A stretch of DNA of 64,000 bases from Rhodoblastus sp963748385 (GCA_963748385.1 CAVVIQ010000008.1:62001-126000); one strand, 5' to 3'. Counted from the stretch's first letter, positions 8,671-18,766 are shown. Made by a program: numbers and translations. Notes: generated from the letters alone by a model not told the origin.

Positions 8671-10126
8671 ATGCCGCTCATTCCCGCCGCGCGCGCCGCC
8701 AGGCCCGCGAAATTTTCCGCCGATCGGCGCGGCAATATCGCGATCATTTTCGCCCTCGCGGCCATACCGCTCATGACGGCGGCGGGTGTCGCCATCGATT
8801 ACGCGCGCGCCGCGACGGCCCGCGGACGCCTCGCCGCCATCGCCGACGCCGCCGCGCTGGCCGCGACGACGCCGGCGATGATGTCCCAGCCTGCCGCGAC
8901 CGCGCAAACCGCGGCGGCGCAGATGTTCGCGGCGCAAGCCGCCCAGGTTCCAGGCATGACCTACAGCGCCGCCAACCTCGCGGTGAACGTGACCGACACC
9001 AACACGGCGAACGGAATTTCGCGGTCGGTTTCGGTCAGCTACACCGGCTCGGTCAGCAACGCCTTCGGCTATTTCGACAAACTCGCCAATACGCGTTTCA
9101 CCGTCGCGTCCCAGGCCAATGTTTCGACCGCTCCGAACATCAATTTCTACCTGCTGCTGGACTCTTCGCCGTCGATGGCGATTCCCGCGACCACAACCGG
9201 GATCAACGCCATGGTGACCAACACCGGCTGCGCCCTCGCCTGCCACGAGACCGATTACAAGGACAGTGAATACACCGTTCATTATCCGGGTTGGGGCAAG
9301 ACCGACAGCTACGCCTATGCGGAAAGCAACGGCATCACCCTGCGCATCGACAATGTGCGCGCCGCCGCGCAAAGCCTGGTCTCGACCGCCCAGAACATGA
9401 TGACCAGCAATCAGGCGACCTATCAGATGGCCGCCTACACGTTCAGCGACGGCGTCAACCAACTGTTGCCGCTGGCGCCGACGACAAGCGCCAACACGCT
9501 CCTCCATGCAGACCGCCTTCGCCGGAATCACGCCGCCGCTGATGAGCGACAACGGCTCGCTGGCCAGCGGCGCGAGCTATACCTACCCGACCGGCGCGAG
9601 CAGCTACACAACGGTCACGCTCGCCGCCAACACGTCCAACGACGACGCCGGCACAAATTTCAACAACGCCCTGAACGCCTTGAACAAGGCCATGGCCACG
9701 CCGGGCAATGGAACCGGCAAGACGGGCGACTCGCCGCAGGGCGTGCTGCTGATCGTCACCGATGGCGTGGACGACGTGTCGCTTTACAACAGTTCTTCGT
9801 GCGCCACGAGTTATTACTGGAGCTATTCCAATAGCTACGGGAACTTTACGCGCTGTCAGCAACCGGTCAACACGGCCCTGTGCTCGACGATCAAGGCGCG
9901 CGGCGTCCGCATCGCCGTGCTCTACACAACCTATTATCCGGTGACCAGCAATTCCTGGTACAACAGCACCGTGGCGCCCTTCATTTCGCAGGCGCCCGGC
10001 AATCTCCAGGCCTGCGCCTCGGCGCCGAACCTGTTTTTCCAGGTCAGCACCGACGGCGACATCACCGCGGCGATGCAGCAACTGTTCCTCAACGCGGTGG
10101 CGACCGCTCCCCACATCACGCAGTGA
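8671..10126 (+). pseudogene. TadG-like pilus protein with von Willebrand A domain, +1 frameshift
   Basis: Third gene of the tad operon. The N-terminus has the pilin-like segment RRGNIAIIFALAAIPLMTAA (~18-37) and a transmembrane helix. A vWA domain starts at ~160 with the metal-site motif DSSPSM (DxSxS) and continues with IVTDGVDD in the second frame. The first frame reads to ...TSANTLL and then becomes nonsense. The second frame picks up at 9506 as MQTAFAGITPPL and runs to the stop at 10126. The length 1456 is 3n+1, so one extra C in CTCCTCC (9499-9505) accounts for the break; the repaired protein would have 484 residues. Its last bases overlap the end of the convergent nadD by 11 bases. Confidence 0.8.
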
Positions 10127-10703
10127 GGCTTGTCCCCTCGGAGCGCCGCGCGGCGCGCAATTGGGTCGACGACAGCGACGACCTTGGGCCGTGGAGGACG
10201 ATCAGGGCCGGCGGGCGGCGCAGGACAAAAGTTTTCGCCTGCGATTCCGGCAGGCGGCGGCGGGCGAGCCAGCTTGCCGCCAGCCCGCGCTCGGCGCGAT
10301 GGGTGGCGCCGGGCCGGTCGACGACGAGGATCGGCATTTTGCCCGCGATGTCGCGCCAGCGCCGCCAGCGGAAAAAACTCGCGAGATTATCGGCGCCCAT
10401 GATCCAGACGAAATGGACGCCGGGACAGGCGCGGCGCAGGAAATCGACGGTCTGAAAGGAATAGACCGCGCCGATTTCGGCCTCGAAGCCGGTGACCACG
10501 ACGCGCGGGTCGCGGATCATTTTGCGCGCCGCCGCCATGCGCTCGGACAGCGACGGCAGGCCCTCGCGCGATTTCAGCGGATTGCCGGGCGAAACCATCA
10601 GCCAGATTCGATCGAGGCCGAGGCGCTTCAGCGCCAGATCGCAGACCAGGGCGTGGCCGGCGTGCGGCGGATTGAACGACCCGCCGAACAGGCCGATCCG
10701 CAT
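10116..10703 (-). CDS. nadD: Nicotinate-nucleotide adenylyltransferase
   Basis: Adenylates nicotinate mononucleotide to deamido-NAD+, the step just before NadE, whose gene opens this window. The ATG at 10703 gives MRIGLFGGSFNPPHAGHALV, holding the nucleotidyltransferase GGSFNPPHxGH motif. Later motifs are PGNPLK, MGADNLASFFRWRRW and, near the end, LSSTQLRAA (the ISSTxIR motif). The 195-residue length is normal. It follows proA by 23 bases on the same strand, the usual proA-nadD order of Rhizobiales. Confidence 0.95.
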   Translation of the reverse strand: MRIGLFGGSFNPPHAGHALVCDLALKRLGLDRIWLMVSPGNPLKSREGLPSLSERMAAARKMIRDPRVVVTGFEAEIGAVYSFQTVDFLRRACPGVHFVWIMGADNLASFFRWRRWRDIAGKMPILVVDRPGATHRAERGLAASWLARRRLPESQAKTFVLRRPPALIVLHGPRSSLSSTQLRAARRSEGTSLTA

Positions 10704-10726
10704 GCCGCGCGCAAATGGCGGCAGAG

Positions 10727-12025
10727 TCACGGCCGCGTCTGTCCGTCGCCGTGGACGACATATTTGAACGAGGTGAGCTGCGCCACCCCGACCGGCCCGC
10801 GCGCATGCATGCGGCCCGTGGCTATGCCGATCTCCGCGCCAAAACCGAATTCGCCGCCGTCGGCGAACTGGGTCGAGGCGTTGTGGATCACGATCGCCGA
10901 ATCCACCTCGCGCAGGAATTTGTCCGCTTTTTCGGCGTTTTCGGTGACGATGCAATCGGTGTGATGCGAGCCGTAGGTCTCGATATGGTCGATCGCGCCC
11001 TGCACGCCGTCCACCAGTTTCGCGGCGATGATCGCTTCGAGATATTCCGCCGACCAATCCTCCTCCACCGCCGGGACGACGCGCGCATCGGCCTGTCGCG
11101 CCGCCTCGTCGCCGCGCACCTCGCATTGCGCGTCGAGCAGCAGCCTCACGAGAGGCGCGAGCAGGCGGTCGGCCCCGGCGCGGTCCACCAGCAGGGTCTC
11201 CGCCGCGCCGCAGACGCCGGTGCGGCGCATCTTGGCGTTGAGCAGGATTTTCTTGGCCTTTTCGAGATCGGCTTCGGCGTCGACATAAACGTGCACGATG
11301 CCTTCGAGATGGGCGAAGACCGGCACGCGCGCCTCGGCCTGCACCCGCGCGACCAGGCTTTTGCCGCCGCGCGGCACGATCACGTCGATGGCGCCGTCGA
11401 GGCCGGCCAGCATGGCGCCGACGGCGGCGCGGTCGCGGGTGGGAATGAGCTGGATGCTCGTCTCGGGCAGGCCCGCTTCCTTGAGCCCGGCGGCGAGGCA
11501 GGAATGGATCAGCCGCGAGGAGTGAAAACTCTCCGAGCCAGCGCGCAGAATGGCGGCGTTGCCCGCTTTCAGGCACAGCCCGCCGGCGTCGGCGGTGACA
11601 TTGGGGCGGCTTTCGAAAATCACCCCGACCACGCCGAGCGGCGTCGAGACGCGCTCGATGCGCAGGCCGTTGGGCCGCTCGAACGTCTCCAGCGCCCGGC
11701 CGACCGGGTCCGGCAGATCGGCGATTTCGTCGAGGCTGCGCGCGATGGCGGCGATGCGCTTGTCGTCGAGCATCAGCCGGTCGAGCATGGCGGGGCCGAG
11801 GTCCTTCGCCCGGGCCTTGGTCATGTCGAACCCATTGGCCTCGAGCAGTTCCATCTCCCGGGCGAGCAGGATTTTGGCGGCGGCGCGCAGGGCGAGATTT
11901 TTCTGTTCCGGGGAGGCGAGCGCCAGCACGCGCGCGGCCTTGCGGGCCTCGCGACCGATCGCCATCATGACCTTGTCGAGATCGGCGGCCCCGCCGTCCA
12001 CCACATTCAGGCTTTCCATCGCCAT
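10727..12025 (-). CDS. proA: Glutamate-5-semialdehyde dehydrogenase (gamma-glutamyl phosphate reductase)
   Basis: NADPH-dependent second step of proline synthesis. The start is the ATG at 12025 (MAMESLNV), or 12019; the open frame further upstream is not family-like. Landmarks are PLGVVGVIFESRPNVTADAG (~115-135), LKAGNAAILRAGSE, the segment around the active-site Cys, NAKMRRTGVCGAAETLL (~265-280), and FGFGAEIGIATGRMHARGPV near the C-terminus. The length of 432 is normal. In related genomes proB usually sits directly upstream; here proB starts at 17413, about 4 kb away. Confidence 0.95.
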   Translation of the reverse strand: MAMESLNVVDGGAADLDKVMMAIGREARKAARVLALASPEQKNLALRAAAKILLAREMELLEANGFDMTKARAKDLGPAMLDRLMLDDKRIAAIARSLDEIADLPDPVGRALETFERPNGLRIERVSTPLGVVGVIFESRPNVTADAGGLCLKAGNAAILRAGSESFHSSRLIHSCLAAGLKEAGLPETSIQLIPTRDRAAVGAMLAGLDGAIDVIVPRGGKSLVARVQAEARVPVFAHLEGIVHVYVDAEADLEKAKKILLNAKMRRTGVCGAAETLLVDRAGADRLLAPLVRLLLDAQCEVRGDEAARQADARVVPAVEEDWSAEYLEAIIAAKLVDGVQGAIDHIETYGSHHTDCIVTENAEKADKFLREVDSAIVIHNASTQFADGGEFGFGAEIGIATGRMHARGPVGVAQLTSFKYVVHGDGQTRP

Positions 12026-12215
12026 TGTCCGAGCGTCTGCATCAGGTTGAAATTGCGGAGCGAGATTTAGCAGACCAGGCGCTGACCGCCAAACGCGGCC
12101 CTTGGCGCCGGATTTCGGGAAGCGCGGCGTTTTTCGTTTTTCCGTCGCATCCCCTTGGCTCACGCCTCATTTTGGTCAAGATGCCATCTGGCGAGCCGCC
12201 GTCCAAGGAATCCCA

Positions 12216-13559
12216 ATGACCCTCCTTCAAACTTCCGAGGCGACCGACCTCGCCGCCCTGCATCCCGCCGACGCTGTTGAAGCGCTCAATGAAATGGCGC
12301 CGGAAAAAGCCGGCGCCCTGCTCTCGGAGATGGATTTTCGGGCGGCCGTCAACATTCTGGACCAGGCCGGGCTCGACAATGGCGCGGCGCTGGTCGAGGC
12401 CATGCAACCCGAAAAATCCGTGCCCTTGCTCGCGGAAATCGCCGCCGACCGCCGCGCCGAAATTTTTCGCAAGATGGACAGGGAAGAGGCCTCGACGCTG
12501 TTGGCGCTGCTGCCTCCCGACGCCCGCAGCGAGCTGGAGCAGCTACTGGCCTACGATCCGGACACCGCCGGCGGCCTCATGACCACCGAGTTTTTTCGCG
12601 CGCGTCCTGAATGGACCGTCGCGCAGAGCCTCGACGCCATTCGCAAGACCGCGTCGGCGCTGGAGACGGTCTACGCCGTTTATATTCTCGATTCCCAAGG
12701 CGTCCTGATCCGGGCGATCTCGTTGCGCGAACTGGTGTGCGCCGATCCGCAGGCGCCCATCCTTTCCATCGGCTCGGGCCGCAGGCCCTTTTCGGTGGCG
12801 CCCGACGAACCGCGCGAAAAAGTCGCGCGGCTGATCTCGAAATATGATTTGAGCGCCGCGCCTGTACTGGATGAATCGGGCAAGATATTGGGCATTGTCA
12901 CGGTGGACGACGTCATTGACGCCATCATCGACACGGACACCGAGGACGCCCAGAAGCAGGGCGGCATGCAGGCCCTCGACGCGCCCTATATGGCGACGAG
13001 CTTTTTCGCCATGATCAGGAAGCGCGCGGGCTGGCTCGCCGCCCTGTTCCTGTCGGAAATGCTGACCGCCAGCGCCATGCAGCATTTCGAAAGCGAGCTG
13101 GAGCGGGCGGTGGTCCTGACCTTGTTCATTCCGCTCATCATGAGCTCGGGCGGCAATTCCGGCTCGCAGGCCACCTCGCTCATCATCCGCGCCCTGGCGC
13201 TCGAAGAGATCGAACTGCGCGACTGGTGGCGGGTCGCCGTGCGCGAATTGCCCTCCGGTCTCGTGCTCGGCGCGATCCTCGGCGCGATCGGCTTCATCCG
13301 CATCCTGCTCTGGCAGAAGCTCGGCGTCTATGATTATGGCGAGCACTGGGTCCTGATCGCCCTGACGGTGGCCACGGCCCTGGTCGGCATCGTCACCTTC
13401 GGCTCGCTCGCAGGCTCGATGCTGCCCTTCATTCTGCAAAAACTGAAATTCGACCCCGCGAGCGCCTCGGCGCCCTTTGTCGCCACCCTCGTCGACGTCA
13501 CCGGCCTGGTGATCTATTTCTCCATCGCGTTGGTCATATTGCACGGGACCTTGCTCTGA
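12216..13559 (+). CDS. mgtE: Magnesium transporter MgtE
   Basis: Inner-membrane Mg2+ channel/transporter. The ATG at 12216 (MTLLQTSEATDL) fits the family; the longer open frame does not. An N-terminal MgtE_N superhelix (~10-115) ends in LLAYDPDTAGGLMTTEFFRA. Two CBS domains follow (~120-245, with ISKYDLSAAPVLDESGKILG). The C-terminal membrane part has about five helices and carries the pore signature PLIMSSGGNSGSQATSLIIRALALEEIE (~310-335). The total of 447 residues is normal. It lies on the strand opposite to proA-nadD and is part of the block that separates proA from proB. Confidence 0.95.
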   Translation: MTLLQTSEATDLAALHPADAVEALNEMAPEKAGALLSEMDFRAAVNILDQAGLDNGAALVEAMQPEKSVPLLAEIAADRRAEIFRKMDREEASTLLALLPPDARSELEQLLAYDPDTAGGLMTTEFFRARPEWTVAQSLDAIRKTASALETVYAVYILDSQGVLIRAISLRELVCADPQAPILSIGSGRRPFSVAPDEPREKVARLISKYDLSAAPVLDESGKILGIVTVDDVIDAIIDTDTEDAQKQGGMQALDAPYMATSFFAMIRKRAGWLAALFLSEMLTASAMQHFESELERAVVLTLFIPLIMSSGGNSGSQATSLIIRALALEEIELRDWWRVAVRELPSGLVLGAILGAIGFIRILLWQKLGVYDYGEHWVLIALTVATALVGIVTFGSLAGSMLPFILQKLKFDPASASAPFVATLVDVTGLVIYFSIALVILHGTLL

Positions 13560-13747
13560 CGCGGAACTCCGTTGGGGCGTCGACGGAGCGCCGATCGCAT
13601 CGTTCACAGGCGGCCGGAAGACGACGGACGCCGGCCAACATCTATACCTCGGCCATGTTTTCATGCCATGATCGCGCAAGCCCGGCGGCCGCCGTTTCGA
13701 GGCCGGTCGCCGCTTCAGCATAACATCTTCATGCGGGACGAAAACGT

Positions 13748-14877
13748 TTGACCAAGATCATCATTCTGGGCGCCGGCTTCGGCGCGCTCACGGCCTTGCG
13801 CGAATTGCGCCGCCGCAAGATCGACGCCCATATCACCGTCATCGCGCCGAAGGATGAACTGCATTATCTGCCGAGCTCGATCTGGATTCCGGCGCATCTG
13901 CGCCGCGCCGACGAACTGAAAATCCCGCTCAAGCATTACTTCGCCAAATATCGGGCTTTTTTCGTCCGCGCTTCGGTGACCGGCCTCGCCGAGGGCGGCC
14001 GCGTCGTCATGACCGACGCCGGCGAATTTCCCAACGATCATCTGATCATCGCGACCGGCGGCCGGTTCATTCGCAAATTGCCGGGAATCGAACATGCGCT
14101 GGTTCCCTGCGAAGGCCTCGCCACCGCCGAGGAGATCGAACGGCGCCTCAACAGGATGGACGGCGGCTCCATCGCCATCGGCTTCGCCACCAACCCCAAC
14201 GAGCAGGGCTCGATGCGTGGCGGCCCGATGTTCGAATATCTTTTCATCATCGACGCCCTGCTGCGCAAAACCGGGCGCCGCTCGCGCTTCGACCTCACCT
14301 TCTTCAGCCCGGCCCCGCGCCCCGGCGCCCGCCTCGGCGAGCGGGCGGTGGACGGCCTGCTCGCGGAAATGAGAGTCGCGCGACATCAAGACCCATCTGG
14401 GTCAACAAGATGGCGCGTTTCGAGCCCGGCAAGGTCGTCACCGAAGGCGGCGAGATCGCGGCCGACCTGATCCTGTTCATGCCGGGCCTCACCGGGCCGG
14501 CCTGGCTCGAAAAATCCGGCCTGCCCCTCTCGCCGGGCGGCATGGTCGTCGCCGACGCTTTTTGCCGCGTCCGCGACCACGAAAATGTCTGGGTCGTCGG
14601 CGACAGCGGCTCCTTCCCCGGCCCGGACTGGATGGCGAAACAGGCGCATCAGGCCGATCTGCAGGCCATCGCCGCCGCCGCCAATATCGACGCCGTGGTG
14701 AAAAAGCGCGCGCCCGGCGCCGCCTTCAAGGCGGAGCTGATCTGCATCATCGACATGCTCGACGCCGGCGTGCTGGTCTATCGCTCGGAAAAGTTCAATT
14801 TCGTCAGCCCCAAACTGCGCGTCTTCCATTGGCTGAAGCGGCTTTTCGAGGGCCATTACCTGCGCCAGTTCCACTAG
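13748..14877 (+). pseudogene. FAD-dependent pyridine nucleotide-disulfide oxidoreductase (sulfide:quinone reductase-like), frame broken
   Basis: The first frame (to ~14371) has the FAD-binding start MTKIIILGAGFGALTALREL, YLPSSIWIPAH and the second dinucleotide segment LIIATGGRF. The second frame (from ~14401) continues with VTEGGEIAADLILFMPGL and the FAD C-terminal motif ENVWVVGDSGSFPG. Together they make one member of the SQR/NDH-2-like family, about 375 residues. Between ~14372 and 14403 the frame changes by +2 or -1. A short stretch in the third frame reads RDIKTHL, which suggests two separate one-base insertions. The Cys residues expected of a true sulfide:quinone reductase were not clearly identified, so the substrate is open. 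Confidence 0.7.
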
Positions 14878-15135
14878 CGGTCAAAATCCAACGCTTGGCT
14901 CCCTCGGCGATGACCGCGTTCGGCTCGAAGGCGACATTCAATCGACTCCGCGGACCACCAATGTTCCGACCCAGACTCCTGCAAGTTTGCAGCGAAGACG
15001 GCGTCCAGCGCGATTGCCGGCAATGCAGCCTGCGCGTCGAACAGCAGGAATAAAGGGACCACCGTCGCGGCGGCCTTTTAGTCCGAAATTGTCTGATCGC
15101 AAATTGTGAACGGTCAGGCGCGCGACGAAGGCCGC

Positions 15136-15690
15136 TTTGTTGCGGCGATAACCGATGAAGCCGAGGCGGGCTAGAAGACCGGCTCCGAGCATCATTAGAC
15201 CCAAGTTGAGCGTTTCGGGAACGGCGTTGGAAGCGCTGCCGCTCACCATCGGATCGGAATAATTCACGTAGTTGTCCGTTTCGTCCGTATGTAAACGCCC
15301 GACGCCTAAAAGTCAGGACGCGGCGACAGCCGAACAGTTGGATCGCGAACTGAATCCCCCAGATGCTCTGTGATAATCCGCCATTCCACGCCAGAAATGA
15401 GCTGAACACCAGCTCGGCGCTAGTCCAATAAGTGCCAAATTACTGTAATTGCTTAGGCGACCTCGATGCACTCAGCGGAGTTATTATCCCAGTTCACCAA
15501 TTGATTCACTGTGCCGTGGCCAACAGTACCCATAAGTCCAACTCGTACCCAGTTAACATCCCAGTAACAGCAACGAAGAGCCGGCACTGGAGCTGAACGT
15601 GATTGTGCCGTCGAAAGTTGCGCCGATGACGAAGGTCATTTCTAGACGGTCGATGGACGGTAGCGTTAGCGCCACCGCTGATGAGCATTA
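15136..15690 (-). pseudogene. Decayed PEP-CTERM exported protein gene
   Basis: Around 15136-15260 the minus strand reads TDETDNYVNYSDPMVSGSAS and then VPETLNLGLMMLGAGLLA, RLGFIGYRRNKA. This is the layout of a PEP-CTERM exosortase signal: a VPEP-like motif, one hydrophobic helix and an arginine cluster. Further 5' there are only short protein-like runs in different frames separated by stops, such as MTFVIGATFDGTITFSSSAG (from ~15637) and VNWVRVGLMGTVGHGTVNQL (~15535). The frame also runs on for about 60 codons past the arginine cluster, where such proteins normally stop. Several stops and frame changes within 550 bases point to real decay rather than one sequencing slip. No exosortase gene is in the window. 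Confidence 0.55.
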
Positions 15691-16273
15691 AGCTGCGCCT
15701 ACAGCAGCACCTAGATCACGAGCACTGATTGGGATTATTCATGATGACAGCCCCCGGACGTTAATTCCACCTGATTGCCCGCCCCGAAACGGCGCAGCGA
15801 CCCGGTCGACCGAGTAATATTCAACCCTAAACTGAAGGTAGCCTCATATACGACAATATCTCCCGTGCAGGCAAGTTCCTGAAAACGCGGTCAATAAACG
15901 AAATAATGTCGATTTTTCAGGTCAGTTCCCTTAAGTGCCTGATAGGCGTTAACTCTTTGTTAAACTGGGCAGCTAGCCGCGCGAACAGAGGAAGCTGCGA
16001 GGCATCGGAACCGGGGCGAGGTGGGCGGATCGAGGCAATCTGTCGTAACCCGGGCACATGCCGGGAATACAATCGCTCCGGGCATTGCTCCGATTGCGCA
16101 GATCAAAAAGTTCAGCGACGGCAAAAAAATCAGACGCAAATTGCCGGCGCTGCGGACAGAATTGAATGCCCGCTACCCGCCGTTCTGGGTCATTCAGGAA
16201 TGGGACGCAGGCGTTAGAGTTGAACCACCAGGCCACGCCGGCGAATTCGGCCGGGCGTGAACAATTTCGGTTG
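15691..16273. other. Region without supported genes
   Basis: The 580 bases between the PEP-CTERM remnant and the end of proB hold no gene I can support. Base composition is lower in GC than the neighbours between about 15400 and 15980, as in the adjacent decayed gene. An 87-codon open frame on the minus strand (15973-16236) has no recognisable domain and no good ribosome-binding site. Confidence 0.4.
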
Positions 16274-17413
16274 CTAACCCAGCGCCTCGCCGGCCAAAAC
16301 CATGTCGTCGCGGTGGATCATCTCCACCCGGCCCTCCGTGCCGAGAATCGCGGAAATGTCGCGCGAATTGCGGCCGATGATCCGCGCGGCGCGCGGCGCG
16401 TCATAGCCCACCAGTCCGCGGCCGATCTCGCCGCCCTGAAGGTTGCGGATGATGACGCAATCGCCGCGCGCGAAATCGCCTTCCACCGCCTTGACCCCCG
16501 CCGGCAGCAGGCTGGCGCCAGCGACGATCGCCCGCGCGGCGCCGTCGTCGATGGTCAGGACGCCCTGGGGTGCGAGCGAGCCGGCGATCCATTTTTTCCG
16601 CGCCGTGACCGGCGTCGAGGGCGTAAGGAACCAGGTGCAGGGTTCGCCTTTGGCGATCCGCCCCACGGGGTGGGATTTCCGGCCGTCGGCGATGACCATA
16701 TGGGCGCCGCCGGCGGTGGCGATCTTGCCCGCCTCGATCTTGGTCTGCATGCCGCCGCGCGAAAGCTCGGAAGCCGCGCCCCCGCCCATCGCCTCGATCT
16801 CTGCAGTGATGCGCGCCACCACCGGAATGAGCCGGGCGTTGGGGTTCTGCGCGGGCGGCGAATCGTAAAGGCCGGCGACGTCCGACAGCAGGATCAGCAG
16901 ATCGGCCGAAGCCATGGTCGCGACCCGCGCGGCGAGCCGGTCGTTGTCGCCATAGCGGATTTCGCTGGTCGCCACGGTGTCGTTCTCGTTGATCACCGGC
17001 ACGGCGCGCATGTCCATCAGCCGCGCCAGCGTTTCGCGCGCATTGAGATAGCGCCGCCGCTCTTCCGTGTCCCCGAAGGTCACCAGAATCTGGCCGGCGA
17101 CGATCTGGCGCTCGGCCAGAACCTCGGCCCAGATGCGCGACAAGGCGATCTGGCCGACGGCGGCGGAGGCCTGCGAATCTTCGAGTTTCAGCGGGCCGGA
17201 CGGCAGGCCGAGCACCGAGCGGCCCAGCGCGACGGCGCCGGAGGAGACCACCAGCACATCGGCGCCGCGCCGGTGCAGGTCGGCGAGATCGTCGGCCAAC
17301 CCTTCAAGCCATTCGCGCTTCGCCGCGCCGCGCGCGCGGTCCACCAGCAGCGACGAGCCGACCTTGACGACGACGCGCTTGAATTGATCGAGTGTGGGAA
17401 GCTTCATCGTCAT
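16274..17413 (-). CDS. proB: Glutamate 5-kinase
   Basis: Phosphorylates glutamate, the first and feedback-inhibited step of proline synthesis. The amino-acid-kinase domain (~1-260) shows VVVKVGSSLLVD, VLVVSSGAVALGRSVLGLP, the PVINENDTVATSEIRYGDND segment and LLSDVAGLYDSPP. A PUA domain occupies ~285-365. The 379-residue length is that of full kinase-PUA enzymes. Two in-frame ATGs (17413, 17407) are equally possible. Its partner proA is separated from it by mgtE, the FAD oxidoreductase and decayed DNA. Confidence 0.95.
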   Translation of the reverse strand: MTMKLPTLDQFKRVVVKVGSSLLVDRARGAAKREWLEGLADDLADLHRRGADVLVVSSGAVALGRSVLGLPSGPLKLEDSQASAAVGQIALSRIWAEVLAERQIVAGQILVTFGDTEERRRYLNARETLARLMDMRAVPVINENDTVATSEIRYGDNDRLAARVATMASADLLILLSDVAGLYDSPPAQNPNARLIPVVARITAEIEAMGGGAASELSRGGMQTKIEAGKIATAGGAHMVIADGRKSHPVGRIAKGEPCTWFLTPSTPVTARKKWIAGSLAPQGVLTIDDGAARAIVAGASLLPAGVKAVEGDFARGDCVIIRNLQGGEIGRGLVGYDAPRAARIIGRNSRDISAILGTEGRVEMIHRDDMVLAGEALG

Positions 17414-17591
17414 GTTCCGTCGGACCCGGACGAGGCGCCGGAGTTCGGCCTCTGCTCCCCGAACCTTCTAGTCGAAACGCCGAACTCATCAAGGCCGGCG
17501 TCCGGATCGCGCTTTTCAGGTCCGGCCCGGGCGTTGCGCCGCCGGAAGTCAGCCTCTATGACATGACGCTTGTCCGAACAAGGCGGAGCGA

Positions 17592-17990
17592 ATGAACGAG
17601 CTGTTTTCCGGCGAAGACCATATTGTCGTGGCTCTCGACGACGTCTGCGTCGACGTCAACTGCGGCCTGCATCCCTGGGAGCGCCATCCCGAACGTCCGA
17701 CCCGCCTGCTGATCTCCGTCCGGCTCTATGCGCCGCTCGCCGCCGCCAGAGCCGCCGACGAGCCGATCATCGACTATGACGTGGTGCGCGACCGCATCCG
17801 CAGGCTCGAACGTGAAGGCCATATCGACCTGCTCGAAACCGTGGCCGACCGGATCGTCGATTCCTGCTTCCACGACGCGCGCGTCGTCGCCTGCCGCGTG
17901 TCGATCCGCAAGCCGGACATCTACAACGAGACGCGCGGCGCCGGCATCGACCTGTTTCGCACCCGGAAAAGATGGAGCGCCGGCAGGTGA
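17592..17990 (+). CDS. folB: Dihydroneopterin aldolase family protein
   Basis: Pterin enzyme of the FolB/FolX fold, which cleaves or epimerises dihydroneopterin derivatives. The 132-residue product has the family start VALDDVCVDVNCGLHPWERH and the conserved IDYDVVRDRI and LLETVADRIVD segments. The last is the helix with the catalytic-pocket Glu. RVSIRKPDIYN follows near the end. It overlaps the next gene (SDR) by 19 bases, and a PTPS-family gene follows, so the three make a pterin operon. Whether it feeds folate or a tetrahydropterin cofactor is not settled by sequence. Confidence 0.85.
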   Translation: MNELFSGEDHIVVALDDVCVDVNCGLHPWERHPERPTRLLISVRLYAPLAAARAADEPIIDYDVVRDRIRRLEREGHIDLLETVADRIVDSCFHDARVVACRVSIRKPDIYNETRGAGIDLFRTRKRWSAGR

Positions 17991-18733
17991 GGACGGCGCT
18001 GGTCACCGGCGCGGCCAGCCGGCTCGGCGAAAGGATCGCGCATTTCCTCGCCGGCCGGAATTATCGCATCGTCCTGCACGCCAACCGCTCGGCCGACAAG
18101 GCCCGCCTGCTCGCCAGAAGCCTCGCGGAAAGAGGCGTGGAGATTCATGTCATCGCCGCCGATTTCACCGATCAGGCCGCCATCGCGCGGTTCTGTGGCG
18201 AATTGACCGGGCGTTTCGGCGCGCCCGACGTGATCGTCAACAACGCGTCGGTGTTCGAGCACGATTTTCCCGGCCGGGCCGACCCGGAAAAGCTGGCGGC
18301 CAGCCTGTCGGTCCATGTGCTGGCGCCGTTTTCGATCATCGAGGCGGCGGCCAGGGCGAAAAAGCCGGAAGATGCGTTGAGCGTCTTCAACATCCTCGAC
18401 CACAAGCTGCTCAACCTGAACCCGGATTATTATTCCTACACCCTCGGCAAGAGCGCCCTGATGGCGCTGACCGAAATCTGGCGGCGGGCGGCGCGGCCCG
18501 ACATCCGCGTCTTCGGCCTGCTGCCCGGCCTGATGTTCCCTTCCGGGCCGCAGACCGAGGAGCGCTTTCTGGCGGATTCCGCCAAAATCCCCACGGGGCG
18601 CCCCACGCCCCCCGAGCATGTCTGCGCCGCGATCGGTTTTTTCCTCGACCATCCCGACATGCCGGCGCAAATGCTGCCGATCGACGGCGGCGAACATATG
18701 GTCCCGCGCCGCCGCGATGTCGCCTTCGAGTGA
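17972..18733 (+). CDS. Short-chain dehydrogenase, pteridine reductase / FolM-like
   Basis: NADPH-dependent SDR of 253 residues. The N-terminus reads TALVTGAASRLGERIAHFL, and ~20 residues later LHANRS. The combination TGxxxRLG plus an H-x-x-RS turn is typical of pteridine reductases (PTR1, FolM) rather than of general SDRs. The catalytic pair Tyr and Lys is in YYSYTLGKSALMALTE, preceded by FNILDHK in place of the usual Ser region, and PIDGGEHM ends the fold. It overlaps folB and is followed by a PTPS-family gene, supporting reduction of a dihydropterin to a tetrahydropterin. FolM-type dihydromonapterin reductase is the best guess. Confidence 0.75.
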   Translation: MERRQVRTALVTGAASRLGERIAHFLAGRNYRIVLHANRSADKARLLARSLAERGVEIHVIAADFTDQAAIARFCGELTGRFGAPDVIVNNASVFEHDFPGRADPEKLAASLSVHVLAPFSIIEAAARAKKPEDALSVFNILDHKLLNLNPDYYSYTLGKSALMALTEIWRRAARPDIRVFGLLPGLMFPSGPQTEERFLADSAKIPTGRPTPPEHVCAAIGFFLDHPDMPAQMLPIDGGEHMVPRRRDVAFE

Positions 18734-18766
18734 TTTTTAAGCTTTAGTCGCGCGGAAAACGGGGTT

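Noticed and set aside
16021..16080. CCCGGGCACATGCCGGG-like hairpin considered as an attachment site or terminator
   Set aside because: Short imperfect stem without a U-run, no tRNA and no integrase nearby.
15973..16236. 87-codon ORF on the minus strand beside proB
   Set aside because: No ribosome-binding site, no similarity I can name, adjacent to decayed DNA.
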